Below, piece after piece: positions 52,437 to 61,208 of a stretch of DNA of 64,000 bases; position 1 is the stretch's first letter, and each line of letters starts with the position of its first letter. The stretch comes from Rhizobium sp. CFBP 8762 (GTDB lineage: Bacteria; Pseudomonadota; Alphaproteobacteria; Rhizobiales; Rhizobiaceae). Both the position numbers and the translations under genes were made by a program. Location of the stretch: assembly GCF_014841565.1 (NCBI RefSeq), contig NZ_JACYUD010000002.1, positions 662,628 to 726,627 on the forward strand, in the 5' to 3' direction. The notes beneath the pieces are model-generated. The model made no database searches. It had not been told where the DNA came from and saw nothing but the letters and a program-made list of their open reading frames with translations.

Positions 52437-53358
52437 AACAACGAGACTTTTCCTAGGCTTGGCTGTGGTCCTGACGAGTGCCAGCGCCATAGCCGCATTC
52501 CTGTCATGGCGCAGCCCCAAGCCGCTCTCATCCACGCTGCAGAACCTGAATGTCCGCATCAAGGCCTGGTGGATTATGATCGCGGCCATCAGCATCGCGT
52601 TCCTGTTTGGTCAAGGCGGCGTCATCCTGCTGTTCGCCTTCGTTTCTTTCGCCGCATTGCGCGAATATGCGACACTGACCAACACCCGCCACGCCGACCG
52701 CTGGACGTTGCTCAGCATGTTCATTGTGATTATCCCGGTGCAGTATTATCTCATCTGGATAGACTGGTACGGGCTCTATTCGATCTTCATTCCGGTCTAT
52801 TGCTTCCTCGCCATGCCCGCGCTCACCGCGTTGCGAGGCGATACGCAGCACTTTCTGGAGCGCGTCAGCGAACAGCAATGGGGTATCATGCTGTCTGTGT
52901 ACTGCATCAGCCATGTTCCGGCGCTGATGACGCTTCCCATTCCCGCCTACCAAAGTCGCGGACTGCTGTTGATTGCGTTTCTCATCGTCACCGTGCAGGG
53001 AAGCGACGTGCTGCAATATATTTTTGGCAAGCTTTTCGGAAAACACCGCATCTCCCCAAAGGTCTCGCCCTCCAAGACCTGGGAGGGTCTGGTGGGTGGC
53101 ATTCTGAGTGCCGCCGCACTCGGCGCGGCCCTCTACTGGCTCACCCCCTTTTCACCCTTTGAAGCCGGGGCGCTTGCGGGGCTTGCCTGCATCATGGGCT
53201 TTCTGGGTGGACTGGTTGCCTCGGCCATCAAGCGGGATCGCGGGGTCAAGGATTGGGGCCACATGATCGAGGGCCACGGCGGCATGATGGATCGTGCCGA
53301 CAGCCTCGTCTTTGCCGCACCTGTGTTCTTCCATGTGGTCCGTTATGCCTGGACGTGA
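52429..53358 (+). CDS. ynbB: CDP-diglyceride synthase-like protein (CdsA/YnbB family)
   Basis: This 309-residue protein has about eight membrane helices and the full C-terminal CdsA signature SAIKRDRGVKDWGHMIEGHG followed by GMMDRADS. KVSPSKTWEGLVGG comes just before it. CdsA turns phosphatidic acid and CTP into CDP-diacylglycerol. As a second copy beside a PlsC-like and a CDP-alcohol enzyme, it probably supplies a dedicated CDP-lipid pool. Start MSETTRLF at 52429 lies inside the acyltransferase 3' end. It is convergent with the methyltransferase gene that follows. Confidence 0.9.
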   Translation: MSETTRLFLGLAVVLTSASAIAAFLSWRSPKPLSSTLQNLNVRIKAWWIMIAAISIAFLFGQGGVILLFAFVSFAALREYATLTNTRHADRWTLLSMFIVIIPVQYYLIWIDWYGLYSIFIPVYCFLAMPALTALRGDTQHFLERVSEQQWGIMLSVYCISHVPALMTLPIPAYQSRGLLLIAFLIVTVQGSDVLQYIFGKLFGKHRISPKVSPSKTWEGLVGGILSAAALGAALYWLTPFSPFEAGALAGLACIMGFLGGLVASAIKRDRGVKDWGHMIEGHGGMMDRADSLVFAAPVFFHVVRYAWT

Positions 53359-53420
53359 TGCAGGCGTTGTCCGGCCTTTCGCGGCGATAGAGACTGGTCA
53401 ACACCCTTGTTTTGCGCCCG

Positions 53421-54113
53421 TCACTGAAGAGAACGGGATACTACCCATCCCCTGAACGAGAAGGCTGCGTAGAAAAGCTCCACGTCAACGAAGCCTGCTT
53501 CTCGCAGCAGCTCTTCCTCTTCATGGGGGCTGAGCAGTGGCAGGCTTTTCGCCATGGCTCGGCCGGAAGCGGCGGCCTGCTCCCCGAACTGATCCGCACG
53601 GTCGGCGAATGCGGCAGAACGCGTCAACCAGCCAACAGCATCGTCGCGTCCTGCACTATGATGGGCGACAACCAACCTTGCACCGGGCTTCAACCGGCGC
53701 TGTATTTCCGTCAATGTGTGAAGCCGTTCTTCCTTATCGAGGAAGTGGAGCGTCAGCAGACATGTTGCGCCGTCGAATGCTTCCACCGGGGCAGCGTCCA
53801 CGGTCCCCTCAATGAACTGAACCCGATCAGCGATGGACCCGACGTTGCGGCGGGCGAGGTCCAGCATGGCTGCGGACGGATCAACGCCCACAAAAGCCCA
53901 TCCTGGCTGCGCTTCACCAATGGCCTTCACTTCCAGTCCGCCTCCGGCACCAACGACAAGAATCCGGGCATCGCTGTTTGCCTGCTCCTGCAAAAGCAGC
54001 ATTGTCATGCGGTGCAGATCGGCCAACCCCGGCACCTTTCGTGGGGTATTCTCGGCGTAAGTCGCTATCAATTCAGCATTGCCAAACGGATTGGCGTGTA
54101 CCCCTTTGTTCAT
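53421..54113 (-). CDS. SAM-dependent class I methyltransferase
   Basis: This 230-residue protein has motif I ILVVGAGGGLEVKAIGE (about 50), the acidic strand FVGVDPSAAMLDLARRN, and FDGATCLLTLHFLDKEERL. This is a typical Methyltransf_12/25 enzyme. Start MNKGVHAN is taken over a Met 21 codons upstream, which lies in the promoter region. It is divergent from an Rrf2 regulator that probably controls it. Substrate unknown; similar genes are often annotated as stress-inducible methylases. Confidence 0.85.
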   Translation of the reverse strand: MNKGVHANPFGNAELIATYAENTPRKVPGLADLHRMTMLLLQEQANSDARILVVGAGGGLEVKAIGEAQPGWAFVGVDPSAAMLDLARRNVGSIADRVQFIEGTVDAAPVEAFDGATCLLTLHFLDKEERLHTLTEIQRRLKPGARLVVAHHSAGRDDAVGWLTRSAAFADRADQFGEQAAASGRAMAKSLPLLSPHEEEELLREAGFVDVELFYAAFSFRGWVVSRSLQ

Positions 54114-54204
54114 ATCGCTACCTTTCATCTCTCGACACATCATAAGTGTCATAACAGTAAACTTGTCAACACTCATGCAACATCGATTGTGACGATATGG
54201 ATCA

Positions 54205-54221
54205 GATGGTATGCTACCATC
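54205..54221. promoter_or_regulatory. 17-bp dyad before the Rrf2 gene (operator candidate)
   Basis: GATGGTA and TACCATC flank a 3-base centre, a perfect dyad 27 bases before the Rrf2 start and about 92 bases before the divergent methyltransferase start. It is well placed for autoregulation and joint control. Binding is not shown. Confidence 0.5.
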
Positions 54222-54247
54222 ATTGGAAATGTGGATTGGGATGCGCC

Positions 54248-54697
54248 ATGAGACAGGACAGCCGATTATCGAGGATGTTGCACGTCCTCATTCATATGGG
54301 CCGGCATGACGGCGCAATGACGTCCGACAGGATCGCATCCATGCTGGACGCCAATGCCGTTGTCATTCGCCGGACAATGGCGGGCCTTCGAGAAAAGGGC
54401 TATGTGCATTCAGTAAAGGGCCACGGCGGCGGCTGGACGTTGGCCCGCCCTCTCTGCGAACTGACGCTTCTCGACATTCACCGGGCAGTTGGTGAGCCAT
54501 CCATCTTCGCTGTTGGTCCCGCATACGATATGCCGGGTTGTCCAATCGAAAAAGCAGTGAACGCCACGCTGGAAGGCGTTCTTGAGGACGCAAGACGACT
54601 GCTGATGGAAAGGTTTGCCAGCGTGACCCTTGCCGATATCGCAGGGTCCTTTCCAGAAGCTGACAAAGTCGAAGAGGTCATGGACCGCAACGGATGA
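54248..54697 (+). CDS. Rrf2-family transcriptional regulator, without Fe-S cysteine cluster
   Basis: This 149-residue Rrf2 protein has an N-terminal winged HTH (RMLHVLIHMGRHDGAMTSDR, then NAVVIRRTMAGLREKGYV, SVKGHGGGWTLARPL). Only two Cys are present (LCELTL and PGCPIE), fewer than the three clustered ones of IscR or NsrR, so no Fe-S cluster is expected. It resembles the YwnA-type group. It is divergent from the methyltransferase and adjoins the dyad at 54205-54221, so it is probably its repressor. Confidence 0.85.
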   Translation: MRQDSRLSRMLHVLIHMGRHDGAMTSDRIASMLDANAVVIRRTMAGLREKGYVHSVKGHGGGWTLARPLCELTLLDIHRAVGEPSIFAVGPAYDMPGCPIEKAVNATLEGVLEDARRLLMERFASVTLADIAGSFPEADKVEEVMDRNG

Positions 54698-54858
54698 CAG
54701 GACCGTCGACACGACAATAACACCATCAAGTTTTACCAAACCGACCCCGATTTCTAAAATTCAGCCTTCAGGTCGTGCTCCATCCAGAGTACCGCCCCGC
54801 GGAGCACAGACAAGTATCCCGTTTGAAGCAGACTCAATGGCTATCGCGCGGGCCCCGG

Positions 54859-55773
54859 TCAGGCTACCCTCGCGTACATCGGTATATTCTGTTTCAGGAC
54901 GGTAAGAAGGTTATCCCGAGTGGGATCACGCACCCCTTTGGTCCACGCAACTGACAAAGGCAGCTTGTTGAACGCCCCGGTTTCGGGCATGTCGAGCTCG
55001 ATATAGCAAACCCCTTCAACAGCAAGCCGTGATGTCCATTGTGGCACGATAGCAAGACCGATATTGGCCGCGACCAGATTGACGATGGTCTGCTTTTCAT
55101 CTGCCAACTGTGCAACCCGGGCCTGAAGTCCGGCTTCAATGAACAGGCGCATCGTTAGATCGTGACTGTGAGGACGCGAACGCCTCTCTGGCACGATCAG
55201 CGGTTCATCCGCCAGATCCTTGATACGGATACGATTGCAGGACGCCAAGCGATGCGATGTCGACATCGCCACAACCGCAGTCTCGTAAAACAGAAACTCG
55301 GTTTTCAACTTCGGATCGACGACGTCGGGCGCTCGGATGAATGCCAGATCAAGCCGCCCGGAAAGCAGCCTCGGGACAAGTTTGATGGTTTTGTCTTCCA
55401 TCAACTGGATGGGCACGTTGGGATAGCGTTCACGAAAATCATACAGTAACAAGGGCAGCAAACCTGCGGCCGCGCTGTCGATTGCCCCGATCCGCAGACC
55501 CGGCGAGCGTTCATGCCGCAACTGCCTGAAACGGTCCCTCATTGCGTCGGTTCTCATAAGCACGTCTCGTGCCTCTTCAAGTAGAGCCTGACCATCGGCA
55601 GTCAACGCAACATGGCGTGTCGTGCGGGCCATCAGCCGGGTGCCAAGCGACTCCTCCAGCAAACGGATATGCCGCGACAGTGATGCAGGCATCAAGCCCA
55701 GTTTCTGAGCCGCGCGGCCGAAATGAAGTTCGTCGGCAACCGTTACAAAACACCGCAGTTGATTTAAATCCAT
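54859..55773 (-). CDS. ttuA: LysR-family regulator of tartrate use
   Basis: This 304-residue LysR regulator has the [23 protein letters not shown] followed by [18 protein letters not shown], then an effector domain ([36 protein letters not shown]). It is divergent from ttuB, with 131 bases between starts. This corresponds to TtuA of the Agrobacterium vitis tartrate regions, so it probably activates ttuBCDE when tartrate is present. The symbol rests on gene order. Confidence 0.8.
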   Translation of the reverse strand: MDLNQLRCFVTVADELHFGRAAQKLGLMPASLSRHIRLLEESLGTRLMARTTRHVALTADGQALLEEARDVLMRTDAMRDRFRQLRHERSPGLRIGAIDSAAAGLLPLLLYDFRERYPNVPIQLMEDKTIKLVPRLLSGRLDLAFIRAPDVVDPKLKTEFLFYETAVVAMSTSHRLASCNRIRIKDLADEPLIVPERRSRPHSHDLTMRLFIEAGLQARVAQLADEKQTIVNLVAANIGLAIVPQWTSRLAVEGVCYIELDMPETGAFNKLPLSVAWTKGVRDPTRDNLLTVLKQNIPMYARVA

Positions 55774-55779
55774 TGCTTA

Positions 55780-55824
55780 AATGCGCCCTATTATATCAAT
55801 TTTTTATATAAATTACTGCGCATT
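55780..55824. promoter_or_regulatory. Divergent ttuA-ttuB control region with inverted repeat
   Basis: AATGCGC (55780-55786) and its complement GCGCATT (55818-55824) flank an AT-rich core containing TTATAT and ATATAA. This is a typical LysR recognition and promoter arrangement between divergent genes. It begins seven bases from the ttuA start and ends about 80 bases before ttuB. Confidence 0.5.
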
Positions 55825-55904
55825 GAGAGACAAGGGCAGGATTGTCATAGATGTGGAGGCGCTGGAGGCGCGCTCAGTTAAGATCAATTCGGGAGGAGAG
55901 TGTC

Positions 55905-57203
55905 GTGACAAACGACCTGGAAACGCGTGTGCTGCGAAAAATCACCTATCGTATCGTTCCCTTCATCATGCTTTTGTACTTCATTGCATTTCTTGACCGG
56001 GTTAACATCGGCTTCGCTGCGTTGACCATGAATCAGGATCTGGGTTTCTCCTCGACGATTTACGGGGTTGGTGCCGGTATCTTCTTCCTCGGTTACTTCC
56101 TGTTTGAAGTGCCGTCCAACCTAATCCTCGACAAGGTCGGCGCGCGCATATGGATTGCCCGTGTCATGATCAGTTGGGGTATCGTATCCGGCTTGATGGC
56201 ATTCGTGCAGGGTACGACCAGCTTTTATACGTTGCGGTTTCTTCTGGGCGTGGCCGAGGCCGGCTTTTTCCCCGGCATTATCTTGTACCTCAGCTACTGG
56301 TTCCCCGGTCGACGGCGGGCCGCAGTAACGGCCATATTCATGGCCGCCGCGCCATTGTCGACCGTCCTTGGATCGCCAATCTCCGGCGCATTGCTGGAAA
56401 TGGACGGGTTTCTCGGACTGCACGGTTGGCAGTGGATGTTCCTGATCGAAGCAGCACCGGCCGTCATCCTCGGCGTTGTCGTTCTTTTCTACCTCACTGA
56501 TCGTCCCGAAGTAGCGAAATGGCTAACGACAGAAGAGCGTGATTGGCTGGTCAACACGATGAATGCCGAGCGGGCGGCCAAGGGCTCCGGGGCCAAACAC
56601 AGCATTCTGGCTGGACTTGCGGATGTTCGCGTCATCGCTCTGGCGCTCGTATACTTCGGCACATCCGCCGGCCTTTATACGCTGGGAATATGGGCACCGC
56701 AGATCATCAAGCAGTTCGGCATGTCGTCTATCCAGGTTGGATTCATCAACGCGATACCCGGTATCTTCGCGGTCGTTGCCATGGTGCTTTGGGCACGTCA
56801 CTCTGATAAAACCGGTGAACGGACATGGCATGTCGTCGGTGCCTGCATGTTGGCGGCTGCGGGACTGGCTTTCGCAACCGGTGCAACGACGATCGTTACC
56901 GTGCTGATTGCGCTCACACTCGTCAACATCGGTGTCAGTTGCGCCAAGCCTCCGCTGTGGAGCATGCCAACTCTGTTCCTGTCGGGCCCCGCCGCGGCCG
57001 CCGGTATCGCAACGATCAACTCAATCGGAAACCTTGGCGGCTTCGTTGGTCCATCCATGATCGGCTGGATCAAAGACCTGACAGGCAGCTTTGCTGGCGG
57101 TCTATACTTTGTCGCGGGGCTTCTGGTTTTCTCGTCTATCCTCACCCTCATTCTGGCGCGCAGCGGTCCAAAAACTGCGGACAACACCGCCGCCCAACAC
57201 TAA
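55905..57203 (+). CDS. ttuB: Tartrate/anion MFS transporter
   Basis: This 432-residue MFS protein of the anion:cation symporter family, 12 helices, shows FLDRVNIGFAALTMNQDLGF in helix 1, the loop GARIWIARVMISWG and FFPGIILYLSYWFPGRRRA. Members import tartrate, hexuronates and similar organic acids with protons. It starts with GTG at 55905 behind GGGAGGAG. It is followed 24 bases later by the tartrate dehydrogenase gene, so TtuB is the natural assignment. Confidence 0.88.
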   Translation: MTNDLETRVLRKITYRIVPFIMLLYFIAFLDRVNIGFAALTMNQDLGFSSTIYGVGAGIFFLGYFLFEVPSNLILDKVGARIWIARVMISWGIVSGLMAFVQGTTSFYTLRFLLGVAEAGFFPGIILYLSYWFPGRRRAAVTAIFMAAAPLSTVLGSPISGALLEMDGFLGLHGWQWMFLIEAAPAVILGVVVLFYLTDRPEVAKWLTTEERDWLVNTMNAERAAKGSGAKHSILAGLADVRVIALALVYFGTSAGLYTLGIWAPQIIKQFGMSSIQVGFINAIPGIFAVVAMVLWARHSDKTGERTWHVVGACMLAAAGLAFATGATTIVTVLIALTLVNIGVSCAKPPLWSMPTLFLSGPAAAAGIATINSIGNLGGFVGPSMIGWIKDLTGSFAGGLYFVAGLLVFSSILTLILARSGPKTADNTAAQH

Positions 57204-57227
57204 CACCAATACAAACTGGAGAATACC

Positions 57228-58301
57228 ATGCGTGAATATGCAATTGCGACCATCCCGGCTGACGGTATCGGTCCCGAGGTTATCGCCGCCGGAACGCAAG
57301 TTCTGGCTGCCCTCGAAAAACGAGAGGGTCACATCAAGTTCAATATCGAGAATTTTGACTGGGGTTCCGATTACTACAAAAAATACGGCGTGATGATGCC
57401 CGCCGATGGTCTGGCGCAACTCAAAAAATTTGACGCTATATATTTTGGTGCGGTCGGTGCCCCAGATGTTGCGGACCATATTACGCTCTGGGGTCTGCGG
57501 CTGCCGATTTGCCAAGGGTTCGACCAATACGCCAATGTGCGTCCAACCAAGATCCTGCCTGGCATTACCCCGCCTTTGCGCAATTGCGGCCCGGGCGATC
57601 TGGACTGGGTTATCGTGCGCGAAAACTCTGAAGGTGAGTACTCCGGACACGGCGGTCGCGCGCACAAAGGACTTCCCGAAGAGGTCGGTACGGAAGTGGC
57701 CATCTTTACCCGCGTTGGTGTAACCCGCATCATGCGGTATGCATTCAAGCTTGCCCAGGCCCGCCCCCGCAAGCTTTTGACTGTCGTGACGAAATCGAAC
57801 GCGCAGCGCCACGGCATGGTGATGTGGGACGAAATTGCTGCAGAGGTGGCCGAGGAATTCCCGGATGTGACCTGGGACAAAATGCTGGTGGATGCGATGA
57901 CCGTTCGCATGACACTCAATCCCAAAAGCCTCGATACAATCGTGGCAACCAACCTTCATGCCGATATCTTGTCGGACCTTGCCGGTGCGCTTGCCGGCAG
58001 CCTTGGGGTTGCTCCAACTGCCAATATCGATCCGGAGCGTCGTTTCCCATCAATGTTCGAGCCTATCCATGGCTCCGCGTTCGATATCACCGGAAAGGGT
58101 ATTGCCAACCCTGTGGCGACGTTCTGGACAGCAGCACAGATGCTGGAGCATCTGGGCGAGGCAGACGCATCGGCGCGGCTGATGCGCGCGGTCGAAAAGG
58201 TGACAGGCGCTGGTGTGCTCACACCGGATGTTGGTGGCACGGCCAACACGCAGGACGTGACCGACGCCGTTATTGACGCGATCTACTCCTCCAACGTTTG
58301 A
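57228..58301 (+). CDS. ttuC: Tartrate dehydrogenase
   Basis: This 357-residue NAD-linked beta-decarboxylating dehydrogenase of the isopropylmalate/isocitrate family has TIPADGIGPEVI at the start, ANVRPTKILPGI with substrate-binding Arg, RENSEGEYSGHGG, the Lys/Asp metal region and FEPIHGSAFDITGKGIANP. Tartrate dehydrogenases oxidise L- or meso-tartrate to oxaloglycolate, or decarboxylate it to glycerate. The length, neighbours and order (ttuB before, ttuD after) match the Agrobacterium tartrate operon. D-malate is an alternative substrate in this family. Confidence 0.9.
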   Translation: MREYAIATIPADGIGPEVIAAGTQVLAALEKREGHIKFNIENFDWGSDYYKKYGVMMPADGLAQLKKFDAIYFGAVGAPDVADHITLWGLRLPICQGFDQYANVRPTKILPGITPPLRNCGPGDLDWVIVRENSEGEYSGHGGRAHKGLPEEVGTEVAIFTRVGVTRIMRYAFKLAQARPRKLLTVVTKSNAQRHGMVMWDEIAAEVAEEFPDVTWDKMLVDAMTVRMTLNPKSLDTIVATNLHADILSDLAGALAGSLGVAPTANIDPERRFPSMFEPIHGSAFDITGKGIANPVATFWTAAQMLEHLGEADASARLMRAVEKVTGAGVLTPDVGGTANTQDVTDAVIDAIYSSNV

Positions 58302-58310
58302 TTGTGCATC

Positions 58311-59579
58311 ATGACATGGTCCGATCAACACGCCCGCGATACGCTGCGTCATATTTTTGACGCGGCCGTTGAGAGCGCCAGCCCCAGGCTGGCGGTTTTC
58401 AACCATCTCCCCGAAAAACCGAAAGGCCGATGCGTCGTCGTGGGGGCCGGAAAAGCCTCCGCCGCCATGGCAGCAGCGCTGGATGCTGCCTGGCCTGATG
58501 TCGATGTGTCGGGCCTTGTCGTAACACGGTATGGCCATGCAGTTTCCGCCGGACGCATTAGCGTCTTGGGAGCGTCCCATCCGGTCCCGGATGCAAAGAG
58601 TGAAGAAGCAGCAAGCCTCATCTTGCAGGCGGTACACGGGCTTACTGCCGATGATCTGGTCATAGCGCTGATGTCAGGTGGCGGTTCCGCACTCATGGTT
58701 GCTCCCGCAGGAAATATGACGTTAGCCGACAAGCAGGCGGTCAACCGGTCGTTGCTGTCCAGCGGCGCAACCATTGGCGAAATGAATGTTGTGAGAAAGC
58801 ATCTTTCACGCATTAAGGGCGGGCGTCTGGGCCACGCGGCTCAACCGGCGCGACTGGTCACGCTGGTTATTTCGGACGTGCCTGGTGACGATCCTGCATG
58901 GGTCGCGTCAGGACCAACGGTCTCCAGTGCATCGACGCTGGAAGACGCCCGCAGCATTGTATCCCGGTACGATATTCGCCTGCCTGAGGCCGCCAGCGCA
59001 GTGCTTCATGACATAACAAAAAAGCCGGACGCCGAAGACTATGTCGGTGAGGTTCATATTGTTGCAGCACCATCGCTTGCCCTCGACGCCGCAGCAGACG
59101 CAGCAATCAAGGCCGGACTGCGTCCCCTTATTCTGGGCGATGCGCTGGAAGGAGAAGCCCGTGAATTGGGCATCGTCATGGCCGGTATAGCAAAGTCCGT
59201 AAAAGCCAAGGGCGTTCCGGTAGACGCACCGGCCGTATTGCTGTCCGGGGGCGAGGCAACTGTTACAATCCGGAATGGATCGGCCGGACGGGGCGGACGC
59301 AACACCGAGTTTCTTCTGTCTCTCGCTGTCGCTCTGAACGGGCATTCTGGCATATGGGCGCTGGCAGGCGATTCAGACGGGATAGACGGGAGCGAGGACG
59401 CAGCCGGTGCGTTGATAACTCCGGACACGTTGAGGCGCGGAACCGACATGGGCCTGCATGCGCGAACGTACCTATCCGCCCATGATAGCTACACATTCTT
59501 CGACGCTACGGACGACCTTGTCAGGACCGGGCCGACCCTGACCAATGTCAATGATATTAGGGCCGTGCTCGTCGTTTGA
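58311..59579 (+). CDS. ttuD: Glycerate 2-kinase (TtuD; formerly called hydroxypyruvate reductase)
   Basis: This 422-residue MOFRL/DUF4147-type protein has [49 protein letters not shown] and LLSGGEATVTIRNGSAGRGG, then NTEFLLS. Proteins of this fold phosphorylate glycerate at C2. The older name hydroxypyruvate reductase is probably a misassignment that persists in databases. As the third enzyme here it would convert glycerate from tartrate to 2-phosphoglycerate. Start MTWSDQHA is at 58311, nine bases after the ttuC stop. Confidence 0.88.
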   Translation: MTWSDQHARDTLRHIFDAAVESASPRLAVFNHLPEKPKGRCVVVGAGKASAAMAAALDAAWPDVDVSGLVVTRYGHAVSAGRISVLGASHPVPDAKSEEAASLILQAVHGLTADDLVIALMSGGGSALMVAPAGNMTLADKQAVNRSLLSSGATIGEMNVVRKHLSRIKGGRLGHAAQPARLVTLVISDVPGDDPAWVASGPTVSSASTLEDARSIVSRYDIRLPEAASAVLHDITKKPDAEDYVGEVHIVAAPSLALDAAADAAIKAGLRPLILGDALEGEARELGIVMAGIAKSVKAKGVPVDAPAVLLSGGEATVTIRNGSAGRGGRNTEFLLSLAVALNGHSGIWALAGDSDGIDGSEDAAGALITPDTLRRGTDMGLHARTYLSAHDSYTFFDATDDLVRTGPTLTNVNDIRAVLVV

Positions 59580-59635
59580 GTATCAGACCTGCGACAAAAG
59601 CTGTACGCCCGCCTCCGTTTTCCAAAGGACACTTC

Positions 59636-61039
59636 ATGTACCGTAATCGACGAGCGAAAATTGTTGCAACGATCGGCCCTGCAAGCTCATCGCCGGATAT
59701 GTTGAAACGCTTGTTTGAAGCGGGAGTTGATACCTTTCGTATGAATTTCAGCCACGGCTCCCACCAAGATCACGCGGCAGTGTTTCGGGCCATTCGAACA
59801 CTGGAAAAGGAAATGGGATGCCCGATCGGCATTCTGCAGGATCTGCAAGGCCCCAAAATTCGCGTTGGACAAATTCCAAACGGGAGGATGACCGTTAAAA
59901 CCGGTGACACTCTACGGTTTTGCCTGTCGACCGACGACCATGCCGGGGCCATTCTTCTTCCTCATCGTGAGATATATACGGCTGTGACGGCGGGAGATGA
60001 TCTGCTGATTGATGATGGCAGGGTCCGCGTGCGGGTTTTGGACGCGAAGGCCGAAGTGCTGGAAACCGTCGTCATTGTGGGCGGAATTATTTCGGATCGA
60101 AAAGGCGTGAACATTCCCAATGCAGTTCTCGATATATCGCCTTTGACAACCAAGGACCGGCGCGATCTGGAGTTCGGGTTGGAACTGGGTGTCGACTGGG
60201 TGGCGCTATCCTTCGTCCAAAAGGCAAGTGACCTGGCGGAAGCGCGGTCGTTGATCAGCCAGCGTGCTGGCCTTATCGCCAAGATTGAAAAGCCCTCAGC
60301 CCTGATAGAAATAGACAGCATTATCCAACTGGCAGATGGCATCATGGTTGCCCGTGGCGATCTCGGTGTAGAAATTCCGCCGGAAGACGTACCCGGTCGT
60401 CAGAAGGAGCTTGTCCGAGCATGCCGCGCTGCCGAAAAGCCTGTCATCGTTGCGACACAAATGCTGGACTCCATGATTTCTGCGCCCACGCCTACCCGAG
60501 CGGAGGCAACGGATGTGGCGATGGCCGTCTATGACGGCGCCGATGCCGTGATGCTGTCTGCGGAAACGGCAGCTGGCATCTACCCGGTTGAAACCGTCGA
60601 AATTATGGATCGTATCATTCGCAGCACCGAGAACCATAAATTCTACAAATCCTTGATGGCCGATGCAGATTTTAATGACCCACTTTCGGTGCCGCAGGCG
60701 GTTGCATCCGTCGCAGCGGATCTCGCAACATCGATAGGTGCCCCTTTAATTGCAGCATTTACTTCCAGTGGCATGACTGCCGCTCGGGTTGCGCGCAAGC
60801 GCCCTGCCTTACCGATTCTAGCTATAACACCCGTCGAAATCGTGGCACGCCAACTGTGCCTGCTTTGGGGTGCCGTCAGCATTCACTCCAAAGACATCAC
60901 CACATACGAGCAGGCAGTTTCACAGGCTCGAACCATCGGTTCGGCGTTGAAACTGGTTGGCGAGAAGGACAACATAGTCGTGGTTGCCAGTGTCCCTTTC
61001 GGTCATACGGGAACAACCAATTCGCTGCGTGTCGTCTAA
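59636..61039 (+). CDS. ttuE: Pyruvate kinase of the tartrate operon
   Basis: This 467-residue pyruvate kinase starts RRAKIVATIGPASSSPDMLK, with NFSHGSHQDH for potassium/phosphate binding, LQDLQGPKIRVGQ, the catalytic Lys of LIAKIEKPSA, the metal motif GIMVARGDLGVEIPPEDV, and MLDSMISAPTPTRAEATDVA. It would turn phosphoenolpyruvate from the glycerate branch into pyruvate with ATP gain. The Met at 59636 follows AAAGGA, and an upstream overlapping start is less likely. It ends the ttuBCDE operon, as in A. vitis. It is probably not the only pyruvate kinase of the genome. Confidence 0.92.
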   Translation: MYRNRRAKIVATIGPASSSPDMLKRLFEAGVDTFRMNFSHGSHQDHAAVFRAIRTLEKEMGCPIGILQDLQGPKIRVGQIPNGRMTVKTGDTLRFCLSTDDHAGAILLPHREIYTAVTAGDDLLIDDGRVRVRVLDAKAEVLETVVIVGGIISDRKGVNIPNAVLDISPLTTKDRRDLEFGLELGVDWVALSFVQKASDLAEARSLISQRAGLIAKIEKPSALIEIDSIIQLADGIMVARGDLGVEIPPEDVPGRQKELVRACRAAEKPVIVATQMLDSMISAPTPTRAEATDVAMAVYDGADAVMLSAETAAGIYPVETVEIMDRIIRSTENHKFYKSLMADADFNDPLSVPQAVASVAADLATSIGAPLIAAFTSSGMTAARVARKRPALPILAITPVEIVARQLCLLWGAVSIHSKDITTYEQAVSQARTIGSALKLVGEKDNIVVVASVPFGHTGTTNSLRVV

Positions 61040-61208
61040 TCACAATGCAGATGTGTTGCTTTTGGACCGGCACTCGGCGATCGTCGTCTGGTGCCTTACG
61101 TCGACTGACCCTACGCGTGTTACCCCGCTGCGCCTTTGGAAGGGTTCAAAACACCTTACCAAGATTGGGATGTAAAATGTGAGCCTACGACCAGTCAAGC
61201 GACGTAAG

